From the NCBI GenBank assembly GCA_035761805.1, contig DASTQL010000055.1, positions 1 to 48,745 of the forward strand: a DNA stretch of 48,745 bases, written 5' to 3'. The position numbers and the translations under genes were made by a program. Shown here in pieces: positions 40,853 to 48,745 of this stretch (position 1 is its first letter; every line of letters starts with the position of its first letter). The notes below the pieces were generated by a model that saw only the letters and a program-made list of their open reading frames with translations, ran no database searches and was not told the origin of the DNA. Source of the DNA: DASTQL01 sp035761805. GTDB lineage: Bacteria; Actinomycetota; Actinomycetes; Jiangellales; Jiangellaceae.

Positions 40853-43840
40853 TCAGACGCCGAAGAACACCCGGTCCACGACTCCTCGTGCCCGGCGCGT
40901 CACCCGACGGTAGTGGTCGAGGAAGGCCGCCGTCTCGCCCGGTTCGTAGCCCAGCACCCGGGCTACCTTGGCCAGCTCGCGGGTGTCCCGCGGCAGCTCG
41001 TCGGAGCTGCGGGTCCGGACCAGGAGCGCTGCGTTACGCACCCGACTGACCGTGCGCCACGAGGTGGCCAGAGCATCCCGGTCGATGGGAGCGAGCAGGT
41101 CCGCGCCGACCGCGGCGTCCAGCGCCTCGAGGGTGCGGGTCGTCCGCAGCGCCGGGACCTCGTGCGCGTGCCGGAGCTGGAGCAGCTGGGCCGTCCACTC
41201 GACGTCGGCGAGACCGCCGGGACCCAGCTTGGTGTGCCGGGACGGATCGGCCCCGCGGGGCAGCCGCTCGGACTCCACCCGGGCCTTGATCCGCCGGACC
41301 TCACGTACCTGCTCCGCGCTGAGCCCGCCCTCCGGCCACCGCAGCGTGTCGACGACGGCCATGAAGCGCTCGGCAAGCTCCCGGTCGCCGCAGAGGGGCT
41401 CGGCTCGCAGCAGGGCCTGGCGCTCCCAGACCTCGCCCCACCGCGCGTAGTAGGCCTGGTACGAGGCGAGGCTGCGCACCAGCGGACCGCTGCGGCCCTC
41501 CGGGCGGAGGTCGGCGTCGACCGGCAACGGCGGGTCGGCCATGGGGATCGCCAGCAGCCGCCGCAGCTCCTGGATCACCTCGAGCGCGGCCCGGGCCGCA
41601 GCGTCCTCGGCGACACCCGGGAGCGGTTCGTGGACGAAGATGACGTCCGCGTCCGAGGCGTAGGACATCTCGTGCCCGCCGAGCCGGCCCATCGCGATCA
41701 CCGCGAGCCGGGTGGGCAGATCCGCCCGCCGCTCGGCCTGCACCGCCCGTACGGCGATGGTAAGTCCCGCTTCGAGCGTCGCGGCGGCGACCGCGGTCAG
41801 GCCCTCGCCCACCCGCTCGACGCCGGCCAGACCGAGGAGGTCGGCGACCGCCGTACGGAAGAGCTCGCGACGACGTACGGCGCGGACGGCGGCGGTCGCA
41901 GAGACGGGATCGTGGTGGCGCTGGGCGGACCGGAGGGCCTCCGGCTCGACGGCCTCGCGGCTCCGGGGGGCGAGGTCGGTGTCGCCGAGCATCCCGACGG
42001 CCTCGGGGGCGCGCATGAGCAGATCGGTGGCGTACTTGCCGGACGAGAGCACGGTCGCGAGTCGTTCCGCGGCGGCGCCCTCGTCACGGAGGAAGCGGAG
42101 GTACCAGTGCGTCGAGCCGAGAGCGTCGCTGACCTTGCGGAAGCCCAGCAGCCCGGCGTCGGGGTCGGGCCCGTCGGCGAACCAGCCGAGCATCACCGGC
42201 AGCAGCGTGCGCTGGATGGCGGCCCGCCGGGACAGCCCCTTGGTGAGCGCCTCGATGTGGCGCAGGGCCCCGGCGGGGTCGACGTACCCGAGGGCGACGA
42301 GCCGGTCCTTGGCTGCCTCGGGGGTGAGCCGCGCCTCCTCGCCGGGGAGCCGGGCGACGGCGGCGAGCAGCGGTCGGTAGAAGAGCTTCTCGTGCAGCCG
42401 GCGCACCTCGCGGGCATGCCGGCGCCAGGTCTCGGTGAGCTCGTCGACCGGGTCCGCACGCATGCCCAACGAGCGGCCGAGTCGGCGAAGGTCCGCCTCG
42501 CTGTCGGGGACCATGTGGGTCCGGCGGAGGCGGTGCAGCTGGATGCGGTGCTCGAGGGTGCGCAGGAACCGGTACGCCCGGTCGAGCTCGCCGGCGTCGG
42601 CGCGACCGACGTAACCCCGGGTCGACAGCTGCTCGAGGGCGTGCAAGGTGGTGGGGCTGCGGAGGAAGACGTCGGATCGGCCGTGCACGAGCTGCAGGAG
42701 CTGTACGGCGAACTCCACGTCTCGCAGCCCGCCGGGCCCGAGCTTGACGTGACGGTCGGCCTGCCCCGGCTTGATGTGGGCCTCGACCCGGCGGCGCATG
42801 GCCTGGACGTCCTCGACGAAGTTGTCGCGGTCGGCGGCGCTCCAGATGAACGGTGCGACGGCGTCGATGTAGGCCCGGCCGAGCTCGGCGTCACCAGCGA
42901 CCGGGCGGGCCTTGAGCAGGGCCTGGAACTCCCAGGTCTTGGCCCAGCGCTCGTAGTAGGAGACGTGGCTGGCAAGGGTGCGGACGAGCGGGCCGTTCTT
43001 GCCCTCGGGGCGCAGGGCCGTGTCGACGGCCCAGAGCGAGCCCTCGGCCGTGGCGGCTGAGCACGCGTGCACCATGCGCCGGGCCAGGTCCGTGGCCGTG
43101 GCGAGGGCGGCCCGTTCGTCGCCGCCGTCCAGGGGTTCGGCGACCAGGATGACGTCTACGTCGCTGATGTAGTTGAGCTCCCGGCCGCCGCACTTGCCCA
43201 TCCCGATGACCGCGAGGCGGCAGGGCTCGGCGTCGGGGGCCAGGCCGGCGCGGCCGATCGCGAGGCCGGCCTCGAGCGCGGCAGCGGCGAGGTCGGCCAG
43301 CTCCGCGGCGACGGCCGAGACGGGCTCGCCGTCGGCCAGGTCGCGTGCGGCGAGCCCGACCAGGTGGCGGCGGTAGGCGACGCGGAGCGCCTCCATCGCC
43401 GGGCGTCCCTCGTCGACCGCCGTGGGGGCCGGGCTCCCGGGATCGGCTCCGACCGATCGCAGCAGGTCGGTGCGCAGGGCGTCGCCCGTCGCCGGTGGCG
43501 GCGGGTCGAGGAGGTCGCGCCAGTGCTCGGGGTGGCGGGCCAGGTGCTCCCCGAGGGCCGCGGAGAGCCCGAGCACGGCGACCAGGCGGATCCGCAGGCC
43601 GTCGTCGGAGCGCACCGCCTCGCGCAGGGCATCCGCGTCGGGGGCCGCCTCGGCGAGCCGGGCCAGTCCCAGCAGGGCGAGGTCGGGGTCGGCCGCCTCC
43701 GCGAGACCGGTGAGGACGGCGTCGCTCTCGGCGAGGTCGTCCAGGGCCGGGTCGGCGAGGAGTCGGGTGGCCCGGGTCGGGTCCTGGAAGCCGAGGCGCG
43801 CGAGCCGGCCGGTGTCCGAGATGCGCGCCTCGTCGACCAC
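40853..43840 (-). CDS. glnE: Bifunctional glutamine synthetase adenylyltransferase/deadenylase
   Basis: A 995-residue GlnE that attaches and removes AMP on the GS tyrosine. Both nucleotidyltransferase domains are intact. The N-terminal deadenylylation site is VIGMGKCGGRELNYISDVDV (211-230), and the C-terminal adenylylation site is AMGRLGGHEMSYASDADV (about 716-733). Helical regulatory segments lie between. The length is normal. The GTG start is at 43840. Its likely target is GlnA1 (Tyr402). It follows sppA on the same strand after 92 bp, in a glnA2-amidotransferase-sppA-glnE series. Confidence 0.98.
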   Translation of the reverse strand: MVDEARISDTGRLARLGFQDPTRATRLLADPALDDLAESDAVLTGLAEAADPDLALLGLARLAEAAPDADALREAVRSDDGLRIRLVAVLGLSAALGEHLARHPEHWRDLLDPPPPATGDALRTDLLRSVGADPGSPAPTAVDEGRPAMEALRVAYRRHLVGLAARDLADGEPVSAVAAELADLAAAALEAGLAIGRAGLAPDAEPCRLAVIGMGKCGGRELNYISDVDVILVAEPLDGGDERAALATATDLARRMVHACSAATAEGSLWAVDTALRPEGKNGPLVRTLASHVSYYERWAKTWEFQALLKARPVAGDAELGRAYIDAVAPFIWSAADRDNFVEDVQAMRRRVEAHIKPGQADRHVKLGPGGLRDVEFAVQLLQLVHGRSDVFLRSPTTLHALEQLSTRGYVGRADAGELDRAYRFLRTLEHRIQLHRLRRTHMVPDSEADLRRLGRSLGMRADPVDELTETWRRHAREVRRLHEKLFYRPLLAAVARLPGEEARLTPEAAKDRLVALGYVDPAGALRHIEALTKGLSRRAAIQRTLLPVMLGWFADGPDPDAGLLGFRKVSDALGSTHWYLRFLRDEGAAAERLATVLSSGKYATDLLMRAPEAVGMLGDTDLAPRSREAVEPEALRSAQRHHDPVSATAAVRAVRRRELFRTAVADLLGLAGVERVGEGLTAVAAATLEAGLTIAVRAVQAERRADLPTRLAVIAMGRLGGHEMSYASDADVIFVHEPLPGVAEDAAARAALEVIQELRRLLAIPMADPPLPVDADLRPEGRSGPLVRSLASYQAYYARWGEVWERQALLRAEPLCGDRELAERFMAVVDTLRWPEGGLSAEQVREVRRIKARVESERLPRGADPSRHTKLGPGGLADVEWTAQLLQLRHAHEVPALRTTRTLEALDAAVGADLLAPIDRDALATSWRTVSRVRNAALLVRTRSSDELPRDTRELAKVARVLGYEPGETAAFLDHYRRVTRRARGVVDRVFFGV

Positions 43841-43932
43841 GTGGTCAACCTATCCGGCAGCGTCGTGGGACTGGATGATCACCGTGCGGCCTGGATCCCG
43901 CGCCGGACCGCCAGCCACCCCGGACGGGATGG

Positions 43933-45600
43933 TCAGCGGATCCGGAGGTCGTACGGGAGCAGCAGCGGCCCGCCGGCGGAGAGCCCGAGCCGCGCGGCCA
44001 GCGAGGCGAGGGGACCCCACGCATCGAGGACCACCGAGGCGGCGGCCGCGTCCTCGCTGGACTCAGGCGGACGCAGCCGCTCGAGCGGTGAGACGTGCGG
44101 GAACGGTACGACGGGCGAGTCGTCGGGGAGGTCGCCGCGCCGGCGGGCCAGCTCCACGGCCCGGGCCAGACCACCGAGCTCGTCGACGAGGCCCCGCTCG
44201 CGTGCGTCGGCGCCGGTCCAGACCCGTCCACGGGCCACCTCGTGCACCGCGTCCCGGGTCATCCCCCGGCCGGCGGCGGCCTTGCCGACGAAGTCCTCGT
44301 AGACCCGGTCGAGCCAGCTGTCGAGCTTCGCCCAGTCGGCGTCGTCGAAGCCGTGCGTGGTCGAGAACATCCGCGCCCGCTCCCCCACGGCGACGTCGTC
44401 GAAGCCGATGCCGGCGCGGCCGAGCAGCCCGTCGACGACCGCCTTGCCGGCGACGACGCCGATCGACCCGGTGATCGTGCCGGGCTGTGCGACGATCGCA
44501 TCGGCACCCATCGCCACGAAGTAGCCGCCGGAGGCCGCCACGTCGCCCATCGAGGCAACCACCGGTGTGCCGTGCCGCCGCAGCTGGGCGACCTCACGCC
44601 AGATCGCGTCGGAGGCCACGTACGAGCCGCCGGGGCTGTCGACGCGAAGGACGACCGCCCGTACGTGCTCGTCGCGGCCGGCCGCGCGCAGCGCAGCCGT
44701 GAGGGTGTCGGAGCCGATGGCCTGGCCGGGGAGCGGTCCCCGGCCGGAACGCCCGCTCCGTACGGGCCCCACGGCGTGCACCAGCGCGACACGCCCACGC
44801 CTGCGCGGCACACGCACGGCACGGGCGAGCTTCTCGGCAGCGCCGGCCCGGTGGCGGGCGAGGTAGCGGAGCCGGGTGTCGGCGGGCACGCGCGCCCGGA
44901 GGGCGGCGTAGGCCTCGTCGCGGTAGCCCACGTGGTCGACGAGCCCGGCTTCCGACGCGTCGGCGGCGGACAGCGGGGCGCGGTCGAGCAGCTCGCGGAC
45001 CCGGTCGACGGAGAGCCGGCGCGCCTCGGCGATGCCCTCGACGAGCTGGTCGGCCACCGACGTTGCGATGCCGTTCAACGCCTCACGGTGGGCGTCGGTG
45101 AGCGCGGTCTCCTGGAAGGTGTTGGCGGCGTTCTTGTACTCGTGACGCTGCCCGAACTGCGGCGTGACGCCGAGCTTGTCGAGGGTGCCGCGCAGGAAGC
45201 GGGCCTCGACGACCACGCCGGTCAGGCCGACGTCGCCCGAGGGCTGGAGCCAGATCTCCTCGAACCCCGTGGCGAGGTAGTAGGGGACGCTGCCGGGACC
45301 GAACTCCCCGAAGCTCTCCGCCCAGGCCACCGTGGGCCGCCCGGAGCCGGCGAAGTCGCGGACCGCCTCCCTGACCTCCTGCACCCGGCCGAACCCCGTC
45401 GACGTCGGGCCTACCTTCGCGACCAGCCCGACCACCTGGTCGTCGTCGGCCGCGCGACGCAACCCCTCGACGAGGTCCCGCAGGCCGGTACGGCGGCGGG
45501 CTGCGATCCGGCCGACAGGGTCCTGCGGGACGGTCTCGAGGACCTCGGCGGTCAGGTCGAGCTCGAGGACGATCGGGTGCTGCGGCAGCGGCGTGGTCAC
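43933..45600 (-). CDS. sppA: SppA-like S49 peptidase, apparently without an N-terminal anchor
   Basis: A 555-residue protein of the long (67K) signal peptide peptidase type, with two S49 domains. The catalytic Lys is in the N-terminal domain (GQRHEYKNAANTF, Lys156) and the catalytic Ser in the C-terminal one (GDVAASGGYFVAMGAD, Ser357), matching the E. coli SppA dyad arrangement. The N-terminus (TTPLPQHPIVLELDLTAEVL) has no hydrophobic helix, unlike E. coli SppA, so the enzyme is predicted cytoplasmic or peripheral. The start is GTG 45600. It lies 9 bp after the amidotransferase stop and upstream of glnE. Confidence 0.92.
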   Translation of the reverse strand: MTTPLPQHPIVLELDLTAEVLETVPQDPVGRIAARRRTGLRDLVEGLRRAADDDQVVGLVAKVGPTSTGFGRVQEVREAVRDFAGSGRPTVAWAESFGEFGPGSVPYYLATGFEEIWLQPSGDVGLTGVVVEARFLRGTLDKLGVTPQFGQRHEYKNAANTFQETALTDAHREALNGIATSVADQLVEGIAEARRLSVDRVRELLDRAPLSAADASEAGLVDHVGYRDEAYAALRARVPADTRLRYLARHRAGAAEKLARAVRVPRRRGRVALVHAVGPVRSGRSGRGPLPGQAIGSDTLTAALRAAGRDEHVRAVVLRVDSPGGSYVASDAIWREVAQLRRHGTPVVASMGDVAASGGYFVAMGADAIVAQPGTITGSIGVVAGKAVVDGLLGRAGIGFDDVAVGERARMFSTTHGFDDADWAKLDSWLDRVYEDFVGKAAAGRGMTRDAVHEVARGRVWTGADARERGLVDELGGLARAVELARRRGDLPDDSPVVPFPHVSPLERLRPPESSEDAAAASVVLDAWGPLASLAARLGLSAGGPLLLPYDLRIR

Positions 45601-45609
45601 TCGCTCACC

Positions 45610-46353
45610 CTACGAGGCGTTGCGGGTCGCGACCGTTCCGGCGGCGACCACCCGGGCGAAGTGCTCGGCCAACGGCCGCCAGGCCTCCGGGGCCGCACGA
45701 GCTTCACGTTCGACCTCCTCGTACGGGGTCGTCATGTCCACGCCCGTTTCGGCGAGGTGGACGGACTCCACGTCGCGCCAGCGGGCGACGATCGGCGGCG
45801 TCGCCTCGGGGTGGAACTGGACGCCCCAGGCGGCAGGGCCGACGCGGAGGGCCTGGTACGGGTAGGAGTCGCTCTCGGCCAGCCAGACCGCGTCCGGCGG
45901 GGGCGTCACGACCGCGTCACTGTGCCACTGGACGGCGGGCACCCCGGCCTCTGGCAGCCAGCCGAGCAGCTGGTCGGTGGCGGCCTCGGACCGGGGGCGC
46001 ACGCGCGGGGCGCCGAGCTCCGGCCCGTACGGGGCCTTGGTGACCCGGCCCCCGAAGGCCAGGGCCATCAGCTGGATCCCGAGGCAGATGCCGAGCGTGG
46101 GGGTGCCGTCGCCCACGGCCCGGCGCAGGAGGTCGCGGGTCGCGGGCAGCCACGGGGCGACGTCGTCCTCCCAGGCGGCCATCGGCCCGCCCAGGACGAG
46201 CAGCCCGTCAGCGGTGACGCGGTCTGGGACCGGGTCGCCTCGGTACGGTCGGACGGGCTCCAGGTGCAGCCCCGCCTCGGCCAGCCAGGTCCCGAAGCTC
46301 CCCGGGCCGCAGGTCTCGGCATGCTCGACGACGAGGACGCTGGGGCGGTTCAC
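45610..46353 (-). CDS. Class I glutamine amidotransferase-like protein
   Basis: A 247-residue stand-alone GATase1 domain of the GMP-synthase-like type. The nucleophile is in LGICLGIQLMA (Cys90), and the partner residues are His181 and Glu183 in GVQFHPEAT, preceded by QWHSDAV. It may hydrolyse glutamine or gamma-glutamyl compounds; the acceptor is unknown. GTG 46353 was chosen; TTG 46377 is the alternative and would start inside the inverted repeat. Relatives sit next to glnA-like genes in polyamine or gamma-glutamyl pathways, and here glnA2 is upstream on the same strand. Confidence 0.88.
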   Translation of the reverse strand: MNRPSVLVVEHAETCGPGSFGTWLAEAGLHLEPVRPYRGDPVPDRVTADGLLVLGGPMAAWEDDVAPWLPATRDLLRRAVGDGTPTLGICLGIQLMALAFGGRVTKAPYGPELGAPRVRPRSEAATDQLLGWLPEAGVPAVQWHSDAVVTPPPDAVWLAESDSYPYQALRVGPAAWGVQFHPEATPPIVARWRDVESVHLAETGVDMTTPYEEVEREARAAPEAWRPLAEHFARVVAAGTVATRNAS

Positions 46354-46374
46354 CCGGGCAGCGTACGTGGGCCC

Positions 46375-46460
46375 CAATGATCACGGCAGCCGCGTAATTG
46401 GGTGCCGAGCCAGGTGAATGCACCGCGGCACCTGCCCACTTGCCGCGGCACGGCGGCCGG
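46375..46460 (+). repeat. Left inverted arm
   Basis: An 86-bp arm. Its outer part contains the palindrome TGATCA and its inner part two copies of CCGCGGCAC, one of them inside the 10-bp palindrome TGCCGCGGCA. It ends 22 bp before the amidotransferase start and may carry that gene's promoter. Confidence 0.85.
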
Positions 46461-46504
46461 GGACCTGGGGCGTCACCGCAGCGAGCGGGGGGTAGTGGAC
46501 AGGC

Positions 46505-46744
46505 ATGACCCACACTCCGGGGACACCGCCGCCTGTCGAGCGACCAGCGGGGCTGGTCCATCCCGAGGGGCTGGGAGCCGGGTCGACCCGGTTCCTGGAC
46601 GAGGGCACAGCGCCGACCGGCGACGTTCGGGCGGGGGGGCGTCCCGAGGCCGCACCCGACCGATTCGACCACCCGGCCGAGGAGCTGCTCGGCCCACCCG
46701 ACCAGGACGGGGACGGGCCGGGTCAGACCCAGTCGGTCGACTGA
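46505..46744 (+). CDS. Small hypothetical ORF inside the inverted-repeat element
   Basis: A 79-residue Pro/Gly/Asp-rich, apparently disordered protein (LVHPEGLGAGSTRFLDEG near the middle). Third codon positions are mostly G or C, as in host genes. There is no strong ribosome site before ATG 46505 (GTGGACAGG is the nearest purine stretch), so it may not be translated. No family recognised. It lies on the opposite strand to the flanking genes. Confidence 0.35.
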   Translation: MTHTPGTPPPVERPAGLVHPEGLGAGSTRFLDEGTAPTGDVRAGGRPEAAPDRFDHPAEELLGPPDQDGDGPGQTQSVD

Positions 46745-46841
46745 CGCGTGTGGGGCGACCGACCGCGCGGATCCCGACGTCCGCGGACCGACCCGACCAT
46801 GCGCGGACCAGCCCGCCCGCGGGTCAAGACCGTTAGGGCAT

Positions 46842-46928
46842 CCGGCCGCACGTGCCGCGGCAAGCAGGCACGTGCCGCGGTGAATTCACCTGGCTCGGCG
46901 CCCACTTACGCGGCTGCCGTGATCATTG
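46842..46928 (-). repeat. Right inverted arm
   Basis: An 87-bp arm, the inverted partner of 46375-46460. It contains two CACGTGCCGCGG-type units on the plus strand. Its outer end is 15 bp from the stop of glnA2. Confidence 0.85.
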
Positions 46929-46943
46929 CGGGGTGGCCCGCCG

Positions 46944-48281
46944 TCACAGGGCGGGGAGCATATGGTCCAGCTCGTACTGCGTCACCTGTCGCCGGTAGGC
47001 GTCCCACTCGGCTCGCTTGTTGCGCAGGAAGAACTCGAAGACGTGCTCGCCGAGGGTCTCGGCGACGAGCTCGGACCCCTCCATCACCCGGACGGCCTCC
47101 TCCAGCGAGGAAGGCAGCGGGTCGATCCCCAGAGCCCGGCGCTCGCGCTCGGTGAGTGCCCACACGTCGTCCTCCGCCCCAGGCGGTAGCTCGTAGGACT
47201 CCTCGATCCCCTTGAGCCCGGCCGACAGCAGGACGGCGTAGGCCAGGTACGGGTTGCACGCCGAGTCCAGCGCCCGGAACTCGACCCGCGTGGCCTGCCC
47301 CTTGCCCGGCTTGTACATCGGCACCCGGACCAGCGCCGAGCGGTTGTTGTGCCCCCAGCACACGTACGCCGGTGCCTCGCCGCCCCCGTAGAGCCGCTTG
47401 TAGGAGTTGACCCACTGGTTGGTGACCGCCGTGATCTCCGGCGCGTGCCGCAGCAGTCCGGCGATGAAGGACCGCGCCACCTTGGACAGCTGGTACTGCG
47501 CCCCCGCCTCGTGGAACGCGTTGGTGTCGCCCTCGAAGAGCGAGAGGTGCGTGTGCATCCCGGAACCCGGCCACTGGGTGAAGGGCTTGGGCATGAACGA
47601 CGCGTAGATGTCCTGCGTGAGCGCGACCTCCTTGACCACGACGCGGAAGGTCATGATGTTGTCGGCCGTCGTCAGCGCGTCGGCGTAGCGGAGGTCGATC
47701 TCCTGCTGGCCCGGTGCGCCCTCGTGGTGGCTGAACTCCACCGAGATGCCCATCGACTCGAGCATCGTGATCGCCTGCCGCCGGAAGTCGTGTGCCAGCC
47801 CGTGCGGCGTGTGGTCGAAGTAGCCGCTCGCGTCGACCGGCTCGGGGATCTCCCCCGCCCGCGGCCGCTCCTTGAAGAGGAAGAACTCGATCTCCGGGTG
47901 CGTGTAGAAGCTGAACCCGAGCTCCGCCGCACGTGCCAGTGTGCGCTTGAGGACGTGCCGAGGGTCGGCGTACGAGGGGGAGCCGTCGGGCATGAGGATG
48001 TCGCAGAACATCCGCGCGACCCCGTTGGCGTCGCTGCGCCACGGCAGCACCTGGAAGGTGGACGGGTCGGGCTTGGCCAGCATGTCCGCCTCGTAGACCC
48101 GGGCGAAGCCCTCGATCGCCGAGCCGTCGAACCCGATGCCCTCGGCGAAGGCGCCCTCGAGCTCCGCCGGGGCGATGGCCACCGACTTCAACGTGCCCGT
48201 CACGTCGGTGAACCACAGCCGGACGAACCGGATGTCGCGTTCCTCGAGCGTGCGGAGCACGAACTCCTGCTGCTTGTCCAC
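46944..48281 (-). CDS. glnA2: Second type I glutamine synthetase (alpha-like), not adenylylated
   Basis: A 445-residue GS-like enzyme. It keeps FDGSAIEGF (51-59), HPEIEFFLF (metal ligands), EFSHHEGAPGQQEIDLRYAD, GSGMHTHLSLF and NRSALVRVP. It is 29 residues shorter than GlnA1 and lacks the LYELPPEE adenylylation motif, having YELPPGAEDDVWALTERER instead. This matches the GSI-alpha/GlnA2 group, which in actinobacteria sits beside glnE as here; some relatives glutamylate polyamines rather than ammonia. The start is GTG 48281 with a weak ribosome site. The longer frame to 48719 overlaps the next gene and is rejected. Confidence 0.93.
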   Translation of the reverse strand: MDKQQEFVLRTLEERDIRFVRLWFTDVTGTLKSVAIAPAELEGAFAEGIGFDGSAIEGFARVYEADMLAKPDPSTFQVLPWRSDANGVARMFCDILMPDGSPSYADPRHVLKRTLARAAELGFSFYTHPEIEFFLFKERPRAGEIPEPVDASGYFDHTPHGLAHDFRRQAITMLESMGISVEFSHHEGAPGQQEIDLRYADALTTADNIMTFRVVVKEVALTQDIYASFMPKPFTQWPGSGMHTHLSLFEGDTNAFHEAGAQYQLSKVARSFIAGLLRHAPEITAVTNQWVNSYKRLYGGGEAPAYVCWGHNNRSALVRVPMYKPGKGQATRVEFRALDSACNPYLAYAVLLSAGLKGIEESYELPPGAEDDVWALTERERRALGIDPLPSSLEEAVRVMEGSELVAETLGEHVFEFFLRNKRAEWDAYRRQVTQYELDHMLPAL

Positions 48282-48317
48282 GGGGGGCAGTCTGCCCTGT
48301 CCTGTCACCCCGCGCCG

Positions 48318-48338
48318 GTACCGACCGGCTGTCGGTAC
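48318..48338. promoter_or_regulatory. Perfect 8-bp inverted repeat between divergent genes
   Basis: GTACCGAC-n5-GTCGGTAC lies in the 78-bp gap between glnA2 and the NTF2-fold gene. The 21-bp span and symmetry suit a dimeric repressor; it does not match the GlnR box. The cognate regulator is unknown. Confidence 0.45.
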
Positions 48339-48359
48339 GGCGTGGCACAGTGACCGTCC

Positions 48360-48740
48360 ATGGATCGCGAGCAGGTCATGCGGTGGGTGGCGGGCTACGA
48401 GCGGGCCTGGCGGACGGGCGACCTGGAAGGCGTCGCCACGCTGTTCACCGAGGACGCCCGCTACAGCCGTTCCCCGTACGACGAGAGCGAGGTCGGCCTC
48501 GACGCCATCCGGGCCTTCTGGTTGGAAGACGACGACGAGGTCTTCACGGTCACGGCCGAACCGGTGGCCGTGGAGGGCCGCGACGCCGTCGTCCGGCTCG
48601 AGGTCCGCTACGGAGATCCCGTACGGCAGGAGTACCGCGACCTCTGGGTGCTGCGCTTCGCGGACGACGGGCGGGTGGCGGACTTCGAGGAGTGGCCCTA
48701 CTGGCCCGAGAAGGACCACACGGCGACGGGCGACGGCTGA
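48360..48740 (+). CDS. NTF2-like/SnoaL-fold protein
   Basis: A 126-residue single-domain protein: AGYERAWRTGDLEGVATLFTEDARYS as the opening helix-strand, then PVAVEGRDAVVRLEVRYGDP and LWVLRFADDGRVADFEEWPY at the end. This is the usual NTF2/SnoaL-like order. The ATG at 48360 has no clear ribosome site, so the message may be leaderless. It is divergent from glnA2. Biochemical role unknown. The gene is complete, ending 6 bp before the window edge. Confidence 0.85.
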   Translation: MDREQVMRWVAGYERAWRTGDLEGVATLFTEDARYSRSPYDESEVGLDAIRAFWLEDDDEVFTVTAEPVAVEGRDAVVRLEVRYGDPVRQEYRDLWVLRFADDGRVADFEEWPYWPEKDHTATGDG

Positions 48741-48745
48741 CCGGC

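Larger units (their letters stand above)
46375..46928. mobile_element. Inverted-repeat-bounded 554-bp element (MITE-like candidate)
   Basis: Two arms of about 86 bp (46375-46460 and 46842-46928) are inverted copies of each other with 6 mismatches and 1 indel (about 92% identity), flanking 381 bp. The outer ends both read CAATGATCACGG inward. The interior has no transposase, only one small ORF. No clear target-site duplication is visible. The element fills a 590-bp gap in an otherwise tight minus-strand gene series. A non-autonomous transposon is one explanation; a very large regulatory stem-loop is another. Confidence 0.55.

Noticed and set aside
40451..43060. 869-codon plus-strand ORF opposite glnE
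   Set aside because: Antisense shadow of glnE, which has both catalytic motifs intact.
44095..46380. 761-codon plus-strand ORF opposite sppA and the amidotransferase
   Set aside because: Antisense shadow; no family features, whereas the minus strand has complete catalytic residues.
1..48745. Search for tRNA, rRNA, integrase, transposase and phage genes
   Set aside because: None was recognised by eye; a structured tRNA or ncRNA missed by eye remains possible.

Overview
The window looks like chromosomal DNA from a high-GC Gram-positive actinobacterium. GC is very high throughout. GTG starts are common (lpdA, lipB, lipA, glnE, sppA and others), long spurious antisense ORFs are everywhere, and the gene neighbourhoods (lpdA-sucB-lipB-lipA, DUF4191, glnA, glnE-glnA2, GlnR-type operator) are actinobacterial. 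Gene content and order suggest Nocardioidaceae (Nocardioides-like); that placement is inference from gene order, not from a marker search. No rRNA, tRNA, CRISPR array, integrase or recognisable transposase was seen. The window looks mostly like stable chromosome with accessory stretches at about 15.4-20.1 kb, 27.6-32.8 kb and 35.8-40.2 kb.

Layout. 0.1-14.0 kb: lipoate-dependent central metabolism. lpdA (E3) and a two-lipoyl-domain E2 (sucB) are followed by a sugar-epimerase-like gene, a small ArsR-VOC operon with a clear promoter/operator, a membrane Ser/Thr kinase, a FAD oxidoreductase, a divergent MarR/MMPL pair, then lipB and lipA, which make the cofactor for the E2. 14.0-20.1 kb: a membrane acyltransferase, then a minus-strand run of histidine kinase, NarL-type regulator and three small membrane proteins. 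20.1-25.8 kb: a small ORF, DUF4191, and a divergent purine-degradation cluster (allantoicase and allantoinase facing OHCU decarboxylase, HIU hydrolase and uricase) that would take urate to ureidoglycolate and urea. 25.8-27.5 kb: glnA1 with a four-site GlnR box and a strong 3' hairpin.

27.6-35.7 kb: fatty-acid desaturase, an intact GAF-ANTAR regulator beside a frameshifted relative, two secreted beta-propeller proteins, L-2-hydroxyglutarate oxidase-like, an NTF2-fold protein and a zinc alcohol dehydrogenase. 35.8-40.2 kb: a plus-strand run of envelope-type proteins: doubled DUF4389, membrane alpha/beta hydrolase, a small acidic anchored protein, a protein with twelve tandem nonapeptide repeats, and an RDD membrane protein. 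40.4-48.7 kb: cold-shock protein, then a minus-strand nitrogen block (glnA2, a class I amidotransferase, SppA-like protease, glnE).

The nitrogen theme is coherent. Purine degradation releases ammonia/urea nitrogen, glnA1 carries both a GlnR box and an adenylylation tyrosine, glnE would modify that tyrosine, and glnA2 lacks it. The two most unusual structures are a 554-bp element bounded by about 86-bp inverted repeats (46375-46928) that separates glnA2 from its co-directional neighbours, and the 9-residue tandem-repeat protein at 38889-39725.
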